DNA of 41,001 bases. Origin: Propionibacteriaceae bacterium (GTDB taxonomy: Bacteria > Actinomycetota > Actinomycetes > Propionibacteriales > Propionibacteriaceae). The stretch's first letter is position 1. Every line of letters starts with the position of its first letter. Made by a program: the position numbers and the translations under genes. Shown in pieces: positions 7,811 to 15,535 of this stretch. Where the stretch lies: positions 1 to 41,001 of the forward strand of contig JAISUF010000191.1 in the NCBI GenBank assembly GCA_031272195.1, written 5' to 3'. The notes under the pieces were generated by a model. That model did not search any database and was not told the origin of the DNA. It saw nothing but the letters and a program-made list of their open reading frames with translations.

Positions 7811-8820
7811 ACTACTACCCAGACCATGCCCGGCCGCTGTGGCGGCGCGCCCTCGTCAACCGCGAGATGGCGATCGTCTACCTGCTCGTGGCCACGGTAG
7901 CCTTTTCCTGCCTGACGGTCGACAATTTCGCCCAGTCGATCACCGTCTACAACATTTTGCGCAACTACTTCTCGGCGCTGATCTTGGCGCTGCCGATGTG
8001 TCTGGTGATGATCACCGGCGACATCGACATCTCGGTCGGCTCGATGGTCGGCCTGTCCTGCTCGCTGCTCGGCTTGATGTACATCTCGGGGGTCCCCTTC
8101 GAGCTGGCCATGGTGGTAGCCATCGGTGTCGGGGCGCTGGGCGGTCTGCTCAACGGCCTGCTGGTGACGCGCGTCGGACTGCCGTCGCTGGCGGTGACGC
8201 TGGGCACGATGGCACTGTTCCGGGGCCTGGCCGTCGGCGCCCTCGGCACGACGACGGTGACGAAGTTCCCCGAGTTCTGGACGGCCATCCCCAAGTACGC
8301 CATCGGCGAGACGGGCGTCCCCGTCGTCATGGTCTTCTTCGCGGTGTTGATGGCGGCCTTCATCTGGCTGCTCCACTTCACCGCCTTCGGCCGGGGCGTC
8401 TACGCCATCGGCCTCAACTCGCAGGCGGCCGCCTTCTCCGGCGTCGACTCGGCCCGCACCAGGACGGTCTTGTTCGTCCTGGCGGGGACCTTGTCCGGGG
8501 TCGGCGGCGTCTACTGGACCCTGCTGCGCGGCGTCGCCCGGGGCGACACCGGCTCGGGCCTGGAGCTGCAAGTCATCGCGGCGGTCGTCTTGGGCGGCGT
8601 GTCCGTGTTCGGCGGCGTCGGGGCGGTGTACGGCTGCGTGGCGGGCGTGCTCCTGATCGGCGTCTTGGCCAACGCTTTACAAGTTGTCGGCGTCACAGCC
8701 GACATCATCAAGATCATCACGGGCGGGCTGTTGATCGCATCGGTCATGGCCGGCTCGCTGATCGCTTGGACGAAGAACCGACGGGTCGGCGCCAAGGCGG
8801 CGTCGGCCCAAACCGAATGA
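7807..8820 (+). CDS. Rhamnose-type ABC transporter permease 2
   Basis: 337-aa CUT2-family permease, paralogous to the preceding gene, with many hydrophobic helices and the motifs LVMITGDIDISVGSMVGLSC and LELQVIAAVVLGGVSVFGG. Translation starts at a GTG at 7807 that overlaps the upstream TGA (GTGA), so expression is coupled. Two different permeases rather than one are characteristic of the rhamnose branch of this transporter class and support the substrate assignment. Confidence 0.88.
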   Translation: MNYYPDHARPLWRRALVNREMAIVYLLVATVAFSCLTVDNFAQSITVYNILRNYFSALILALPMCLVMITGDIDISVGSMVGLSCSLLGLMYISGVPFELAMVVAIGVGALGGLLNGLLVTRVGLPSLAVTLGTMALFRGLAVGALGTTTVTKFPEFWTAIPKYAIGETGVPVVMVFFAVLMAAFIWLLHFTAFGRGVYAIGLNSQAAAFSGVDSARTRTVLFVLAGTLSGVGGVYWTLLRGVARGDTGSGLELQVIAAVVLGGVSVFGGVGAVYGCVAGVLLIGVLANALQVVGVTADIIKIITGGLLIASVMAGSLIAWTKNRRVGAKAASAQTE

Positions 8821-8862
8821 ACCGGGGGCGAGGACCCCGGTCCGAGCGGGGGCGATCCCCGC
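8821..8862 (+). other. Two tandem hairpins between permease and binding-protein genes
   Basis: ACCGGGG/CCCCGGT (7-nt loop) followed by GCGGGG/CCCCGC (5-nt loop), immediately after the permease stop. Such intercistronic hairpins commonly stabilise the downstream binding-protein mRNA or cause partial termination. An analogous hairpin precedes the fucose binding-protein gene. Confidence 0.5.
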
Positions 8863-8910
8863 GCGGTCGGCCAAGGCGGCCGGCCCCGCACAACAAGAAA
8901 GGAACCATCC

Positions 8911-9960
8911 ATGAAGCTCACGAAAGCCATCGCCGCCCTGGCGGCCGCTTCTCTGGCGTTGATTGCCGGATGCACCACGCCCACCGAGGGCACGCCGTCG
9001 TCGTCGGCGGGGGACACCTCGACGGCCGCGTCAGGCGGGTCGTCGTCAGGGGCCTTGAACATCACGATGCTGCCGAAGAACCTCGGCAACCCGTACTTCG
9101 ACCAGTCGACCGCCGGCGCCGAAGAGGCCGCCGGGGAGATCGGCGCGACGATCACCCAGGTCGGCCCGACCACCGAGGGCGTGGCCGACTCGCAGGTCGA
9201 GTTCATCGAGGCCGCCACCCAGCAGGGCGTGACGGCCATCGAGCTGTCCGCCAACGACAAGGACGCCCTGTGCGACTCCGTCAAGGCGGCACAGGCCAAG
9301 GGCATCAAGGTCGTCACATTTGACTCCGACACCTCCTGCCGCGACCTGTTCATCAACCAGGTCTCGGTCGACGGCGTCGCCCAGTCGCTGTTCGAGATGA
9401 TCGAGGACCAGACCGGCGGCTCCGGCGAGATCGCCATCTTGTCGGCCGGCGCCAACGCCACCAACCAGAACGCCTGGATCGACGCGCTGAAGAAGCTGCT
9501 CGAGACCAAGCCGGACATCAAGCTCGACGACGTCGTCTACGGCGACGACGCCGACCAGAAGTCCTTCGACGAGACCAAGGGCCTGCTGTCGAAGTACCCC
9601 GACTTGAAGCTGATCGTCGCCCCGACCACCGTCGGCATCACCGCCGCCGCCCGGTACGTGTCGTCGTCCGACAAGAAGGGCAAAGTCCTGGTCACCGGCT
9701 TGGGCACGCCCGGCTCGATGAAGCCCTATCTGGCCGACGGCACGACGAAAGAATTCGCGCTGTGGAACCCGAAGGACCTGGGCTACCTGACGACCTACGC
9801 CGTCAAGGCGCTGGTCGACGGCACCATCACCGGCGCCGAGGGCGACAAGTTCACCGCCGGCCGCCTGGGCGACTACACCGTCGGCGCCAACGGCGAAGTG
9901 CCGCTCGGCCCGGCGTTCAAGTTCAACGCCAGCAACATCGACCAGTTCCCGTGGGGCTAG
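8911..9960 (+). CDS. rhaS: Rhamnose ABC transporter substrate-binding lipoprotein
   Basis: 349-aa extracytoplasmic solute-binding protein. The signal peptide ends in the lipobox LIAGC, so Cys20 should be lipid-anchored; a Ser/Thr/Gly-rich tether follows to about residue 47. The binding domain starts NITMLPKNLGNPYFDQST and carries FALWNPKDLGYLTTYAVKAL near the C-terminus, which I recognise from the RhaS group (TIGR02637-like) rather than RbsB. AAAGGA lies 8-10 nt before the ATG. It is set apart by tandem hairpins, consistent with higher expression than the permeases. Rhamnose specificity rests on family resemblance and on rhaI following. Confidence 0.85.
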   Translation: MKLTKAIAALAAASLALIAGCTTPTEGTPSSSAGDTSTAASGGSSSGALNITMLPKNLGNPYFDQSTAGAEEAAGEIGATITQVGPTTEGVADSQVEFIEAATQQGVTAIELSANDKDALCDSVKAAQAKGIKVVTFDSDTSCRDLFINQVSVDGVAQSLFEMIEDQTGGSGEIAILSAGANATNQNAWIDALKKLLETKPDIKLDDVVYGDDADQKSFDETKGLLSKYPDLKLIVAPTTVGITAAARYVSSSDKKGKVLVTGLGTPGSMKPYLADGTTKEFALWNPKDLGYLTTYAVKALVDGTITGAEGDKFTAGRLGDYTVGANGEVPLGPAFKFNASNIDQFPWG

Positions 9961-9962
9961 CC

Positions 9963-9976
9963 GTTCACCGGTGAAC
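9963..9976 (+). repeat. 14-bp perfect palindrome after rhaS
   Basis: GTTCACCGGTGAAC, a perfect inverted repeat directly behind the rhaS stop codon and just ahead of a larger hairpin. It could be the first of a tandem hairpin pair, or a protein site. Confidence 0.5.
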
Positions 9977-9979
9977 GCC

Positions 9980-10017
9980 CGGCGCCTTCCCGGATGCCAC
10001 CGTCCGGGAAGGCGCCG
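9980..10017 (+). other. Strong intercistronic hairpin between rhaS and rhaI
   Basis: Perfect 15-bp stem CGGCGCCTTCCCGGA / TCCGGGAAGGCGCCG with an 8-nt loop, 27 nt before the rhaI start. Probably a partial terminator or mRNA-stabilising element protecting the 3' end of the abundant rhaS message. Confidence 0.65.
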
Positions 10018-10044
10018 TCCCCCACGCGACAGGAAAGAGAACCA

Positions 10045-11211
10045 ATGACCACCTTTGCAGCAATCACCGACCAGTTGGCTTTGCAGGAGATCGAGGTCCC
10101 GTCGTGGGCCTACGGCAACTCCGGCACGCGCTTCCGGGTGTTCGGGGCGCCGGGCTGCCCGCGCGACGTCTACGAGAAGATCGCCGACGCCGCCCAGGTG
10201 CACAAGCACTCCGGGATCGCCCCGAGCGTCGCCCTGCACATCCCCTGGGACAAGGTGGACGACTACGCCGCCCTGGCCGAGTACGCCCGCGAGCAGGGGG
10301 TGCGGATCGGCACGATCAACTCCAACACCTTCCAAGACGAGGCCTACAAGCTGGGCAGCTTGTGCCACACCGACCCGAAAGTCCGCCAGAAGGCCGTCGA
10401 CCACCACTACGAGTGCGTCGAGGTGATGAACCAGACCGGCTCGCGCGACCTCAAGATCTGGCTGGCCGACGGCACCAACTATCCCGGGCAGGGCGACATC
10501 CGCTCCCGCCAGGAGTGGCTGGCCGAGGGTTTGCGCAAGATCTACGACCGCCTGGGCGACGGCCAGCGGCTGGTGTTGGAGTACAAGTTCTTCGAGCCGG
10601 CCTTCTACCACACCGACGTCTGCGACTGGGGGACCGCCTACACCCACGTCGCCGCCCTGGGCGACAAGGCGATGGTCTGCCTGGACACCGGGCACCACGC
10701 GCCGGGCACCAACATCGAGTTCATCGTCGCCCAACTGCTGCGGCTGGGCAAGCTGGGGTCGTTCGACTTCAACTCGCGCTTCTACGCCGACGACGACCTG
10801 ATCGTCGGCGCGGCCGACCCGTTCCAGTTGTTCCGCATCATCTACGAGGTGATACGCGGCGGCGGCTACGGGCCGGACTCGCCGGTGGCGTTCATGCTCG
10901 ACCAGTGCCACAACATCGAGGAGAAGATCCCAGGCCAGTTGCGCTCGGTGCTGAACGTCCAGGAGGCGACCGCCAAGGCGCTGTTGGTCGACCGCTCGGC
11001 GCTCCAGGCGGCCCAGGAGGCCGGCGACGTGCTGGGCGCCCACGCCGTCCTGATGGACGCCTTCAACACCGACGTGCGCCCCTATCTGGCGGCTTTCCGC
11101 GAGTCGCGCGGCCTGGCCAGCGACCCGGTGGCCGCCTACAAGGCGTCCGGCTACCAGGAGAGGATCGTCGCCGAGCGAGTCGGCGGCACCGCCACCTCTT
11201 GGGGGGCCTAG
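10045..11211 (+). CDS. rhaI: L-rhamnose isomerase, Pseudomonas stutzeri-type
   Basis: 388-aa TIM-barrel metal-dependent isomerase converting L-rhamnose to L-rhamnulose in the cytoplasm. It resembles the RhaI (TIGR02635) group related to xylose isomerase/AP endonucleases rather than E. coli RhaA. Supporting stretches are LVLEYKFFEPAFYHTDV, MVCLDTGHHAPGTNIEF and FDFNSRFYADDDLIVG, which contain the acidic and His residues expected to bind two metal ions. The ORF track begins at 9994 inside the intercistronic hairpin; the ATG at 10045 with AGGAAAGAG upstream is preferred. Last gene of the transport operon, followed by a strong terminator. Confidence 0.88.
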   Translation: MTTFAAITDQLALQEIEVPSWAYGNSGTRFRVFGAPGCPRDVYEKIADAAQVHKHSGIAPSVALHIPWDKVDDYAALAEYAREQGVRIGTINSNTFQDEAYKLGSLCHTDPKVRQKAVDHHYECVEVMNQTGSRDLKIWLADGTNYPGQGDIRSRQEWLAEGLRKIYDRLGDGQRLVLEYKFFEPAFYHTDVCDWGTAYTHVAALGDKAMVCLDTGHHAPGTNIEFIVAQLLRLGKLGSFDFNSRFYADDDLIVGAADPFQLFRIIYEVIRGGGYGPDSPVAFMLDQCHNIEEKIPGQLRSVLNVQEATAKALLVDRSALQAAQEAGDVLGAHAVLMDAFNTDVRPYLAAFRESRGLASDPVAAYKASGYQERIVAERVGGTATSWGA

Positions 11212-11237
11212 CCTCCGCCGCCAAGGCGCACAACAAG

Positions 11238-11279
11238 ACAAGCCGCGCCCGCCCTTATCACCAGGCGGGCGCGGCTTGT
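11238..11279. terminator. Bidirectional terminator between convergent rhaI and fucose-isomerase genes
   Basis: Perfect 16-bp stem ACAAGCCGCGCCCGCC / GGCGGGCGCGGCTTGT with a 10-nt loop. It is the longest perfect hairpin I noticed in the window and sits midway between two convergent genes. Confidence 0.8.
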
Positions 11280-11334
11280 TCGCGTCAACGGCCCCTTGCC
11301 GCGCGGAGGAGTCCGGTCCGCGCGGCGTCGCCCC

Positions 11335-12975
11335 TCAGACGTTGACGTCCCCGCAAAGGTGCACTTCGATGCCCATGGCGGTGAACATGGCGGCCTTGGC
11401 GACGAGGGCCTTGTCGGCGGTCTCGGCGTCGGGCGCGTAGGCGACGTTGAGGTGGTTCGCCTTGTGGCGGGCCATCAGGTGGTCGCGGTCGACGCCGTGC
11501 AGGACGGCGTTCATGATCGGCCACTCGGGGTTGGTGGCGTCGAGACGGCGCTGGACCTCCTCGGGCGGCATTTCGACGCAGCTGCCCCGGCCCAGGTCGG
11601 CGTGCAGCTTGCCGTCCATGATGAACACGCGGCTCCACACGATCTCGCCCGGTTTGGAAACGCCCGACAGCGTGCCGCCGCCCAGCGGGAAGAAGTAGTA
11701 CGACTGGCGCATCGAATAGGCCTTGTCGTAGCCGCCCAGGTGGGAGGCGGGCACCGATCCGGAGATTTCCAGCACCCAGACGAAGTCGTCGCCCCAGTCG
11801 TCGCCCCAGCGGACGTCGTGCAGGGTGGTGGCCGGGTCGAGGCCCATGGCCAGCCAGACGCGGTTGGTGACGTAGGCGTCGACGGCGACGCCCTGGTCGA
11901 CCTCGTTGGCGCACGGGATGGCCTGGCCCTCGTAGAGCACGCGGTCGCCCTCGCGGGAGGCCACCGGCGGGCGGTCGACGTTGTTCAGCAGCCCCTCGAC
12001 CAGGTCGGAGGCGGGAACCATGTCCTTGAGGCCCTGCTGGTATTGGATGCCGACGACGTCGGCGCCGAAGTCGTCGGCCATCCGCACGGCGGCGACGTAC
12101 ATCTTCATCTGCTGGTGGACTTGGGCGTCGGTCAGGCACTCCTTCTCGTCGCCGTCGTTGTCGATGAAGAACTTCATGCCTTTGGCGTCCAGCCAGGCGC
12201 GGACGGCTTGGGCCTCGTCGTCGGTCACCTTGTTCATCTCGGCGACCAGCGCGCTCTGCGAGACGCGCTCTTTGTAGAGGCCGGTCGGGTTGAGCATTTC
12301 GTCGTCGATCAGGGCGTTGTACATGCCCATGCAGTATTCGTCGAACATCATGATGATGGCCTTGTCGGCCTTCAACTGGGCGGCCAGGGCCTCGCCGAGG
12401 CGTTTCTCCTCGCTGTCCGGCAGGGCGGGCAGGTCGCGGACGTGCGACTGGTCGTGGACGATCTGGCCGGTCTGTAGCCACTCGGCCAGCTTCTCGCGGG
12501 CCCATTGGTCGGTGAAGTCTTTGCTCCACAGGGCCGAGTGCGGCTTGCCCATCTTGGTCAGGGAGCCGGTCAGGTTGAGCAGGCCGACCAGGCCGGGGAA
12601 GTCGCCGGCGAAGTTGGCCACGACCAGGATCGGGCCCTGGTGGTCGCGCAGGCCGTGCAGCAGGTGGTGGCTGTATTGCCAAACCGACTCGACGACGACC
12701 AGCGGGGCGTCGACTGGGATGTTCTTGAAAACCTCCATGCCGTACTTCTGGTGGTCGATGAAGCCGTGCCCGGTCTTCGGGTTGACGCCGTGGGCCCGTT
12801 TGACCTTCCAGCCCTGGGCCTCGACGGCGGCGCCGAACTGGGCCTCGACTTCCTGCTGTTTGGGCCAGGTCTTGACGTTGGTCGTCAAGCGCAAGTCGCC
12901 GTTGGCCACCACATAGACGGTCTTCGGCTCGGCCTGGGGCCGCGCGGCGACCTCGGGAAACAGGTATGTGCTCAA
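11335..12975 (-). CDS. L-fucose isomerase family protein
   Basis: 546-aa soluble protein resembling actinobacterial proteins annotated as fucose (L-fucose/L-arabinose) isomerases; expected to convert L-fucose to L-fuculose. Recognisable stretches are the N-terminal STYLFPEVAARPQ, GADVVGIQYQQGLKDM, DDFVWVLEISGSVPASHLGGY and FPLGGGTLSGVSKPGEIVWS. It is not a close match to E. coli FucI, so catalytic residues cannot be assigned by eye. The ATG at 13035 lies on the operator; a TTG at 12975 with GAGGAG 8 nt upstream fits better. It has its own promoter region with the same operator as the fucU operon, which supports fucose. Enzyme class is moderately sure, substrate inferred. Confidence 0.65.
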   Translation of the reverse strand: MSTYLFPEVAARPQAEPKTVYVVANGDLRLTTNVKTWPKQQEVEAQFGAAVEAQGWKVKRAHGVNPKTGHGFIDHQKYGMEVFKNIPVDAPLVVVESVWQYSHHLLHGLRDHQGPILVVANFAGDFPGLVGLLNLTGSLTKMGKPHSALWSKDFTDQWAREKLAEWLQTGQIVHDQSHVRDLPALPDSEEKRLGEALAAQLKADKAIIMMFDEYCMGMYNALIDDEMLNPTGLYKERVSQSALVAEMNKVTDDEAQAVRAWLDAKGMKFFIDNDGDEKECLTDAQVHQQMKMYVAAVRMADDFGADVVGIQYQQGLKDMVPASDLVEGLLNNVDRPPVASREGDRVLYEGQAIPCANEVDQGVAVDAYVTNRVWLAMGLDPATTLHDVRWGDDWGDDFVWVLEISGSVPASHLGGYDKAYSMRQSYYFFPLGGGTLSGVSKPGEIVWSRVFIMDGKLHADLGRGSCVEMPPEEVQRRLDATNPEWPIMNAVLHGVDRDHLMARHKANHLNVAYAPDAETADKALVAKAAMFTAMGIEVHLCGDVNV

Positions 12976-12997
12976 TGAACTCACTCCTCGGTGTGCC

Positions 12998-13019
12998 TGG
13001 CTGGCGACTGTGCCAGCCA
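12998..13019 (-). other. Leader hairpin in the fucose-isomerase mRNA
   Basis: Perfect 8-bp stem TGGCTGGC/GCCAGCCA with a 6-nt loop, between the operator and the start codon, so it would lie in the 5' UTR. Stabilising role possible. The 12976-13342 interval otherwise holds only the operator and transposase remnants. Confidence 0.45.
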
Positions 13020-13034
13020 ATACCCATGTTCTCA

Positions 13035-13048
13035 TGAAATCGATTTCA
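13035..13048 (-). promoter_or_regulatory. Fucose-regulon operator, copy 1
   Basis: TGAAATCGATTTCA, a perfect 14-bp palindrome with central CpG typical of LacI-family sites. It lies directly downstream of TTGCCG, a plausible minus-strand -35, so a bound repressor would block the promoter of the isomerase gene. It is identical to the copy at 18525-18538. Confidence 0.75.
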
Positions 13049-13094
13049 CGGCAAGGGGGCGATCCGCCGCTTGCCCGACGGCCAGTCGGAACGG

Positions 13095-13105
13095 CTAGGG
13101 CGTGT
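13095..13105 (+). repeat. Left end of IS5-like remnant (11-bp terminal repeat with CTAG)
   Basis: CTAGGGCGTGT, about 40 bp ahead of the transposase fragment start. Its exact reverse complement occurs at 14429-14439. CTAG could be the target sequence and GGGCGTGT the element end. Confidence 0.5.
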
Positions 13106-13144
13106 CTCCTTATTCTTGGGAGTGGTGCCAGGGATGATTGCGGT

Positions 13145-13246
13145 GTGACTCGCGATGTTGTTGTGACGGATGCCCAGTGGGATAGGGTTCGGCGTCTGCT
13201 GCCGTCGTCGTCGGGGCGGCGGGGCCGCCTGTTCCGGGATGATCGG
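13145..13246 (+). pseudogene. Truncated IS5-family transposase fragment
   Basis: From a GTG at 13145 the frame reads VTRDVVVTDAQWDRV..., then LLPSSSGRRGRLFRDDR. This matches the N-terminal helix-turn-helix segment (DUF4096-like) of actinobacterial IS5/IS427-type transposases. Similarity stops at about codon 34; the rest of the transposase, including any DDE catalytic residues, is missing. What follows to 13342 is unrecognisable in all frames I read. The fragment is non-functional and marks an old insertion followed by deletion or replacement. Confidence 0.6.
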
Positions 13247-13342
13247 GCCCCGCTCCTGGGTCGAAACCGCGAGTTGAGCGCAAAGGCCCGCCGAGTCGAT
13301 CATGTGCTGCCACAAGGCCTGGGTCGGTGGGGGTGGCGGAGG

Positions 13343-14347
13343 CTACTCGCCGTAGAGCATGCCGAGGCCTGAGCCCTCGCCGCCGATCACCACGGGGAGG
13401 GTGATGGAGCGGGCGGTGGAGCTGAGGCCGTCAATGCGCTCCAGGAGCAGTTCGGCGGCGCGGCGGCCGAGTTCGCGGGCGGGCAGGTGGGTGACGATGA
13501 CGCCCAGGGGGGCCAGCAGGATCAGCGGCATGCCGCCGAACGACACCACGCCGACCTTGGGCGGCAGGGCGTCCAGGTCGTTCAGGACGCGCAGCGCTCC
13601 AGCGGCCAGGCGGTTGTTGGCGGCGAAGATGGCGTCTGGCGGCTGGGGGAGCGACATCAGCTCGCGGGCGGCCGCCTCGCCGCCCTCCAAGTGGTACGGG
13701 GAGCGGCGGCACAGGACGGGATCGGGGTCGGCGCCGGTGCGCTGGCGGACTGCCCGACAGAAGCCCGCCATGCGCTGGTCGGCCGTCTCGACGCCCTCCG
13801 GGCCGCTGACGCAGGCGATCCGGCGGTAGCCGGCGTCGAACAGCAGGTTGGCGGCCGCCTGGGACGAGTCTAGGTTGTCGGCCACCACCGCGTCGACGTC
13901 GTAGCCGACGGCGTGGCGGTCGACGCAGACCACCGGCACGCCGTGGTCGAGGGCCAAGTCGAGGCGGATGTTGGCGCTCGGCACGACGACGATGCCGGCC
14001 ACCGGGTCACCGACCGCCACCCGCAGATACTCCTGCTCGCGGGCCGGGTCCTCGTCGGTGTTGCACAGCATGACCGAATAGCCCGCTGCCCGGGCGACGT
14101 CCTCGACCGCCCTGGTCATCAAGGTGAAGAAGGGGTTTTCGATGTCGGGGACCATCATGGCGATGATCTCCGAAGAGCTGGTCCGCAGGCGGCGGGCGTT
14201 GCGATTCGCGACGAACCCCAGCTCCTCGGCCGCCCGGCGCACCGCCTCGACGCGGTGCTGGGAGACGTTCGCCCGGCCGGAGAAGACCCGCGACACCGTG
14301 GCGGCGGACACGCCTGCGCGCCGGGCGACGTCATAGATGGTTGCCAT
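13343..14347 (-). CDS. LacI-family regulator, probable L-fucose repressor
   Basis: 334-aa repressor. The N-terminus TIYDVARRAGVSAATVSRVFSG is the helix-turn-helix, followed by the hinge (FVANRNARRLRT) and a sugar-binding domain (MVPDIENPFFTLM, VPVVCVDR, AIFAANNRLAAGALR). The ATG at 14347 follows GGAG. It lies between the fucose transport operon and the fucose isomerase gene, both with identical TGAAATCGATTTCA operators, so it is the natural candidate for their regulator. No copy of that operator lies before the gene itself. It has its own region downstream of a terminator and is bracketed by IS-like ends, so its origin may differ from its neighbours. Regulator class firm, regulon inferred. 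Confidence 0.85.
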   Translation of the reverse strand: MATIYDVARRAGVSAATVSRVFSGRANVSQHRVEAVRRAAEELGFVANRNARRLRTSSSEIIAMMVPDIENPFFTLMTRAVEDVARAAGYSVMLCNTDEDPAREQEYLRVAVGDPVAGIVVVPSANIRLDLALDHGVPVVCVDRHAVGYDVDAVVADNLDSSQAAANLLFDAGYRRIACVSGPEGVETADQRMAGFCRAVRQRTGADPDPVLCRRSPYHLEGGEAAARELMSLPQPPDAIFAANNRLAAGALRVLNDLDALPPKVGVVSFGGMPLILLAPLGVIVTHLPARELGRRAAELLLERIDGLSSTARSITLPVVIGGEGSGLGMLYGE

Positions 14348-14367
14348 GTCTCTCCGTCGGAAGGGCA

Positions 14368-14399
14368 GCGGGGCGGACCAATTCTATGGCCCGCCCCGC
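14368..14399 (-). terminator. Terminator of the fucose transport operon
   Basis: Perfect 9-bp stem GCGGGGCGG/CCGCCCCGC with a 14-nt loop, between the binding-protein stop and the LacI start codon on the minus strand. It separates the transport operon from the regulator. Confidence 0.6.
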
Positions 14400-14428
14400 C
14401 GCACGGCCAGCAACGGTTAGCTGGTGGA

Positions 14429-14439
14429 ACACGCCCTAG
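14429..14439 (-). repeat. Right end of IS5-like remnant (inverted copy of 13095-13105)
   Basis: ACACGCCCTAG on the plus strand is the exact reverse complement of CTAGGGCGTGT at 13095. The repeat pair encloses the LacI gene. The CTAG supplies the TAG stop codon of the fucose binding-protein gene. Confidence 0.5.
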
Positions 14440-15449
14440 TCGTACAGCACCGCCGCGATCGTCGGATCGTCGATGTTGGACTTGTCGTACCAGTAGAAGC
14501 CGGTGTCGATGAAGCTCGGCAGCGTCTCGCCGTTGATCGCCTTGACGGCGGCGTCGACGACGGCCTCGCCCATGCCGACCGGGTCCTGGGTGATGGCGCC
14601 GGCCATTGTGCCGTCGCGGATGGCGTCGGTCTGGGCCTTGCCGGAGTCGAAGCCGACCAGCGTGATCTTGCCGCTCATGCCGGCCTCCTGGATGCCCTTC
14701 AAAGCGCCGATGGCCGAGCCTTCGTTGGAGCCGAAGATGCCGGTCAAGTCGGGGTTGGCCGTCATGATCGACTTGGCGATGTCGGCGCTCTTGGCCTGGT
14801 CGCCGTTGCCGTATTGCGGCTCGAGGACGGTCACGTCGGGGCAGTACTCCTTCATGCCGTCGAGGAAGCCGTCGCGCCGGTCGACGCCGGACTTCGACAC
14901 CTGGTCGTGGACGATGACGCCGACCTTGCCCTTGTTGCCGATCAGCTCGCACATGTGCTTGGCACCCTCTTTGGCGGCCGCCGTGTTGTCGGTGGCTGCG
15001 GTCGTCACCGGAATGTCGGAGTCAACGCCGGAGTCGAACGCGATGACGGGGATGTTGGCCGCCTTGATCTTCTCCAAAGTCGCCTCGGCGGCCTTCGAGT
15101 CGAGGGCGGCGAACCCGATGGCGGACGGGTTCTTGGCCAAGGCGTTGTCGAGCATCGTCATCTGGGCTTCGACCTGCGTCTCGTCGGCGGGACCGTCGAA
15201 GGTCATGTCGACGTTCAACTCCTGGGCCTTCTGCTCGGCGCCGGACTTGACGGCTTGCCAGAACTGGTGCTGGAAGCCCTTGGACACGATAGCGATGTAG
15301 GGCTTGGCAGTGCTGCTGGTGGCCGGGGCTTGGCTGCTGGCCGCGGTGTCGCCGCCGCTGGAAGCCGGGGTTTGCGACGTGTTTCCGCCGCAGGCCGCCA
15401 AAGCCAGCCCCATTGTGATTGCGGCGCCGGCCGCGATTATCTTCCGCAT
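14436..15449 (-). CDS. Sugar ABC transporter substrate-binding lipoprotein, probable L-fucose
   Basis: 337-aa periplasmic-binding-protein-like lipoprotein. The signal peptide ends at lipobox LAAC, giving lipidated Cys20, followed by a Ser/Thr-rich tether. The mature domain begins KPYIAIVSKGFQHQFWQAVK, typical of the RbsB-like pentose/deoxyhexose binders, with FGSNEGSAIGALKGI and LVGFDSGKAQTDAI later. The ATG at 15449 has AAGGAG upstream. It ends the fucU-ATPase-permease operon and is separated from the permease gene by a hairpin. Its TAG stop is part of a possible IS end, so the original C-terminus may have differed. Fucose specificity is inferred from fucU and the operator. Confidence 0.82.
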   Translation of the reverse strand: MRKIIAAGAAITMGLALAACGGNTSQTPASSGGDTAASSQAPATSSTAKPYIAIVSKGFQHQFWQAVKSGAEQKAQELNVDMTFDGPADETQVEAQMTMLDNALAKNPSAIGFAALDSKAAEATLEKIKAANIPVIAFDSGVDSDIPVTTAATDNTAAAKEGAKHMCELIGNKGKVGVIVHDQVSKSGVDRRDGFLDGMKEYCPDVTVLEPQYGNGDQAKSADIAKSIMTANPDLTGIFGSNEGSAIGALKGIQEAGMSGKITLVGFDSGKAQTDAIRDGTMAGAITQDPVGMGEAVVDAAVKAINGETLPSFIDTGFYWYDKSNIDDPTIAAVLYD

Positions 15450-15489
15450 ACTCTTCTCCTTTGCTTAGCTTGCGGGAGTCTGTGTTGTC

Positions 15490-15522
15490 GCCCTGGGATG
15501 CGCCACTCGCGCAGCCCCGGGC
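15490..15522 (-). other. Intercistronic hairpin ahead of the fucose binding-protein gene
   Basis: Imperfect 14-bp stem (12 pairs) GCCCTGGGATGCGC / GCGCAGCCCCGGGC, 5-nt loop, between permease and binding-protein genes. Same position and probable role as the hairpins before rhaS. Confidence 0.45.
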
Positions 15523-15535
15523 AGGTGGTGTGTGT

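Noticed and set aside
9046-11241. 731-codon minus-strand ORF across rhaS and rhaI
   Set aside because: Antisense shadow of two well-supported genes and crosses the intercistronic hairpin.
12968-13372. 134-codon plus-strand ORF containing the transposase-like segment as one intact gene
   Set aside because: Only about 34 codons resemble a transposase; the rest runs through the operator and into the LacI gene, so it is a remnant, not a gene.
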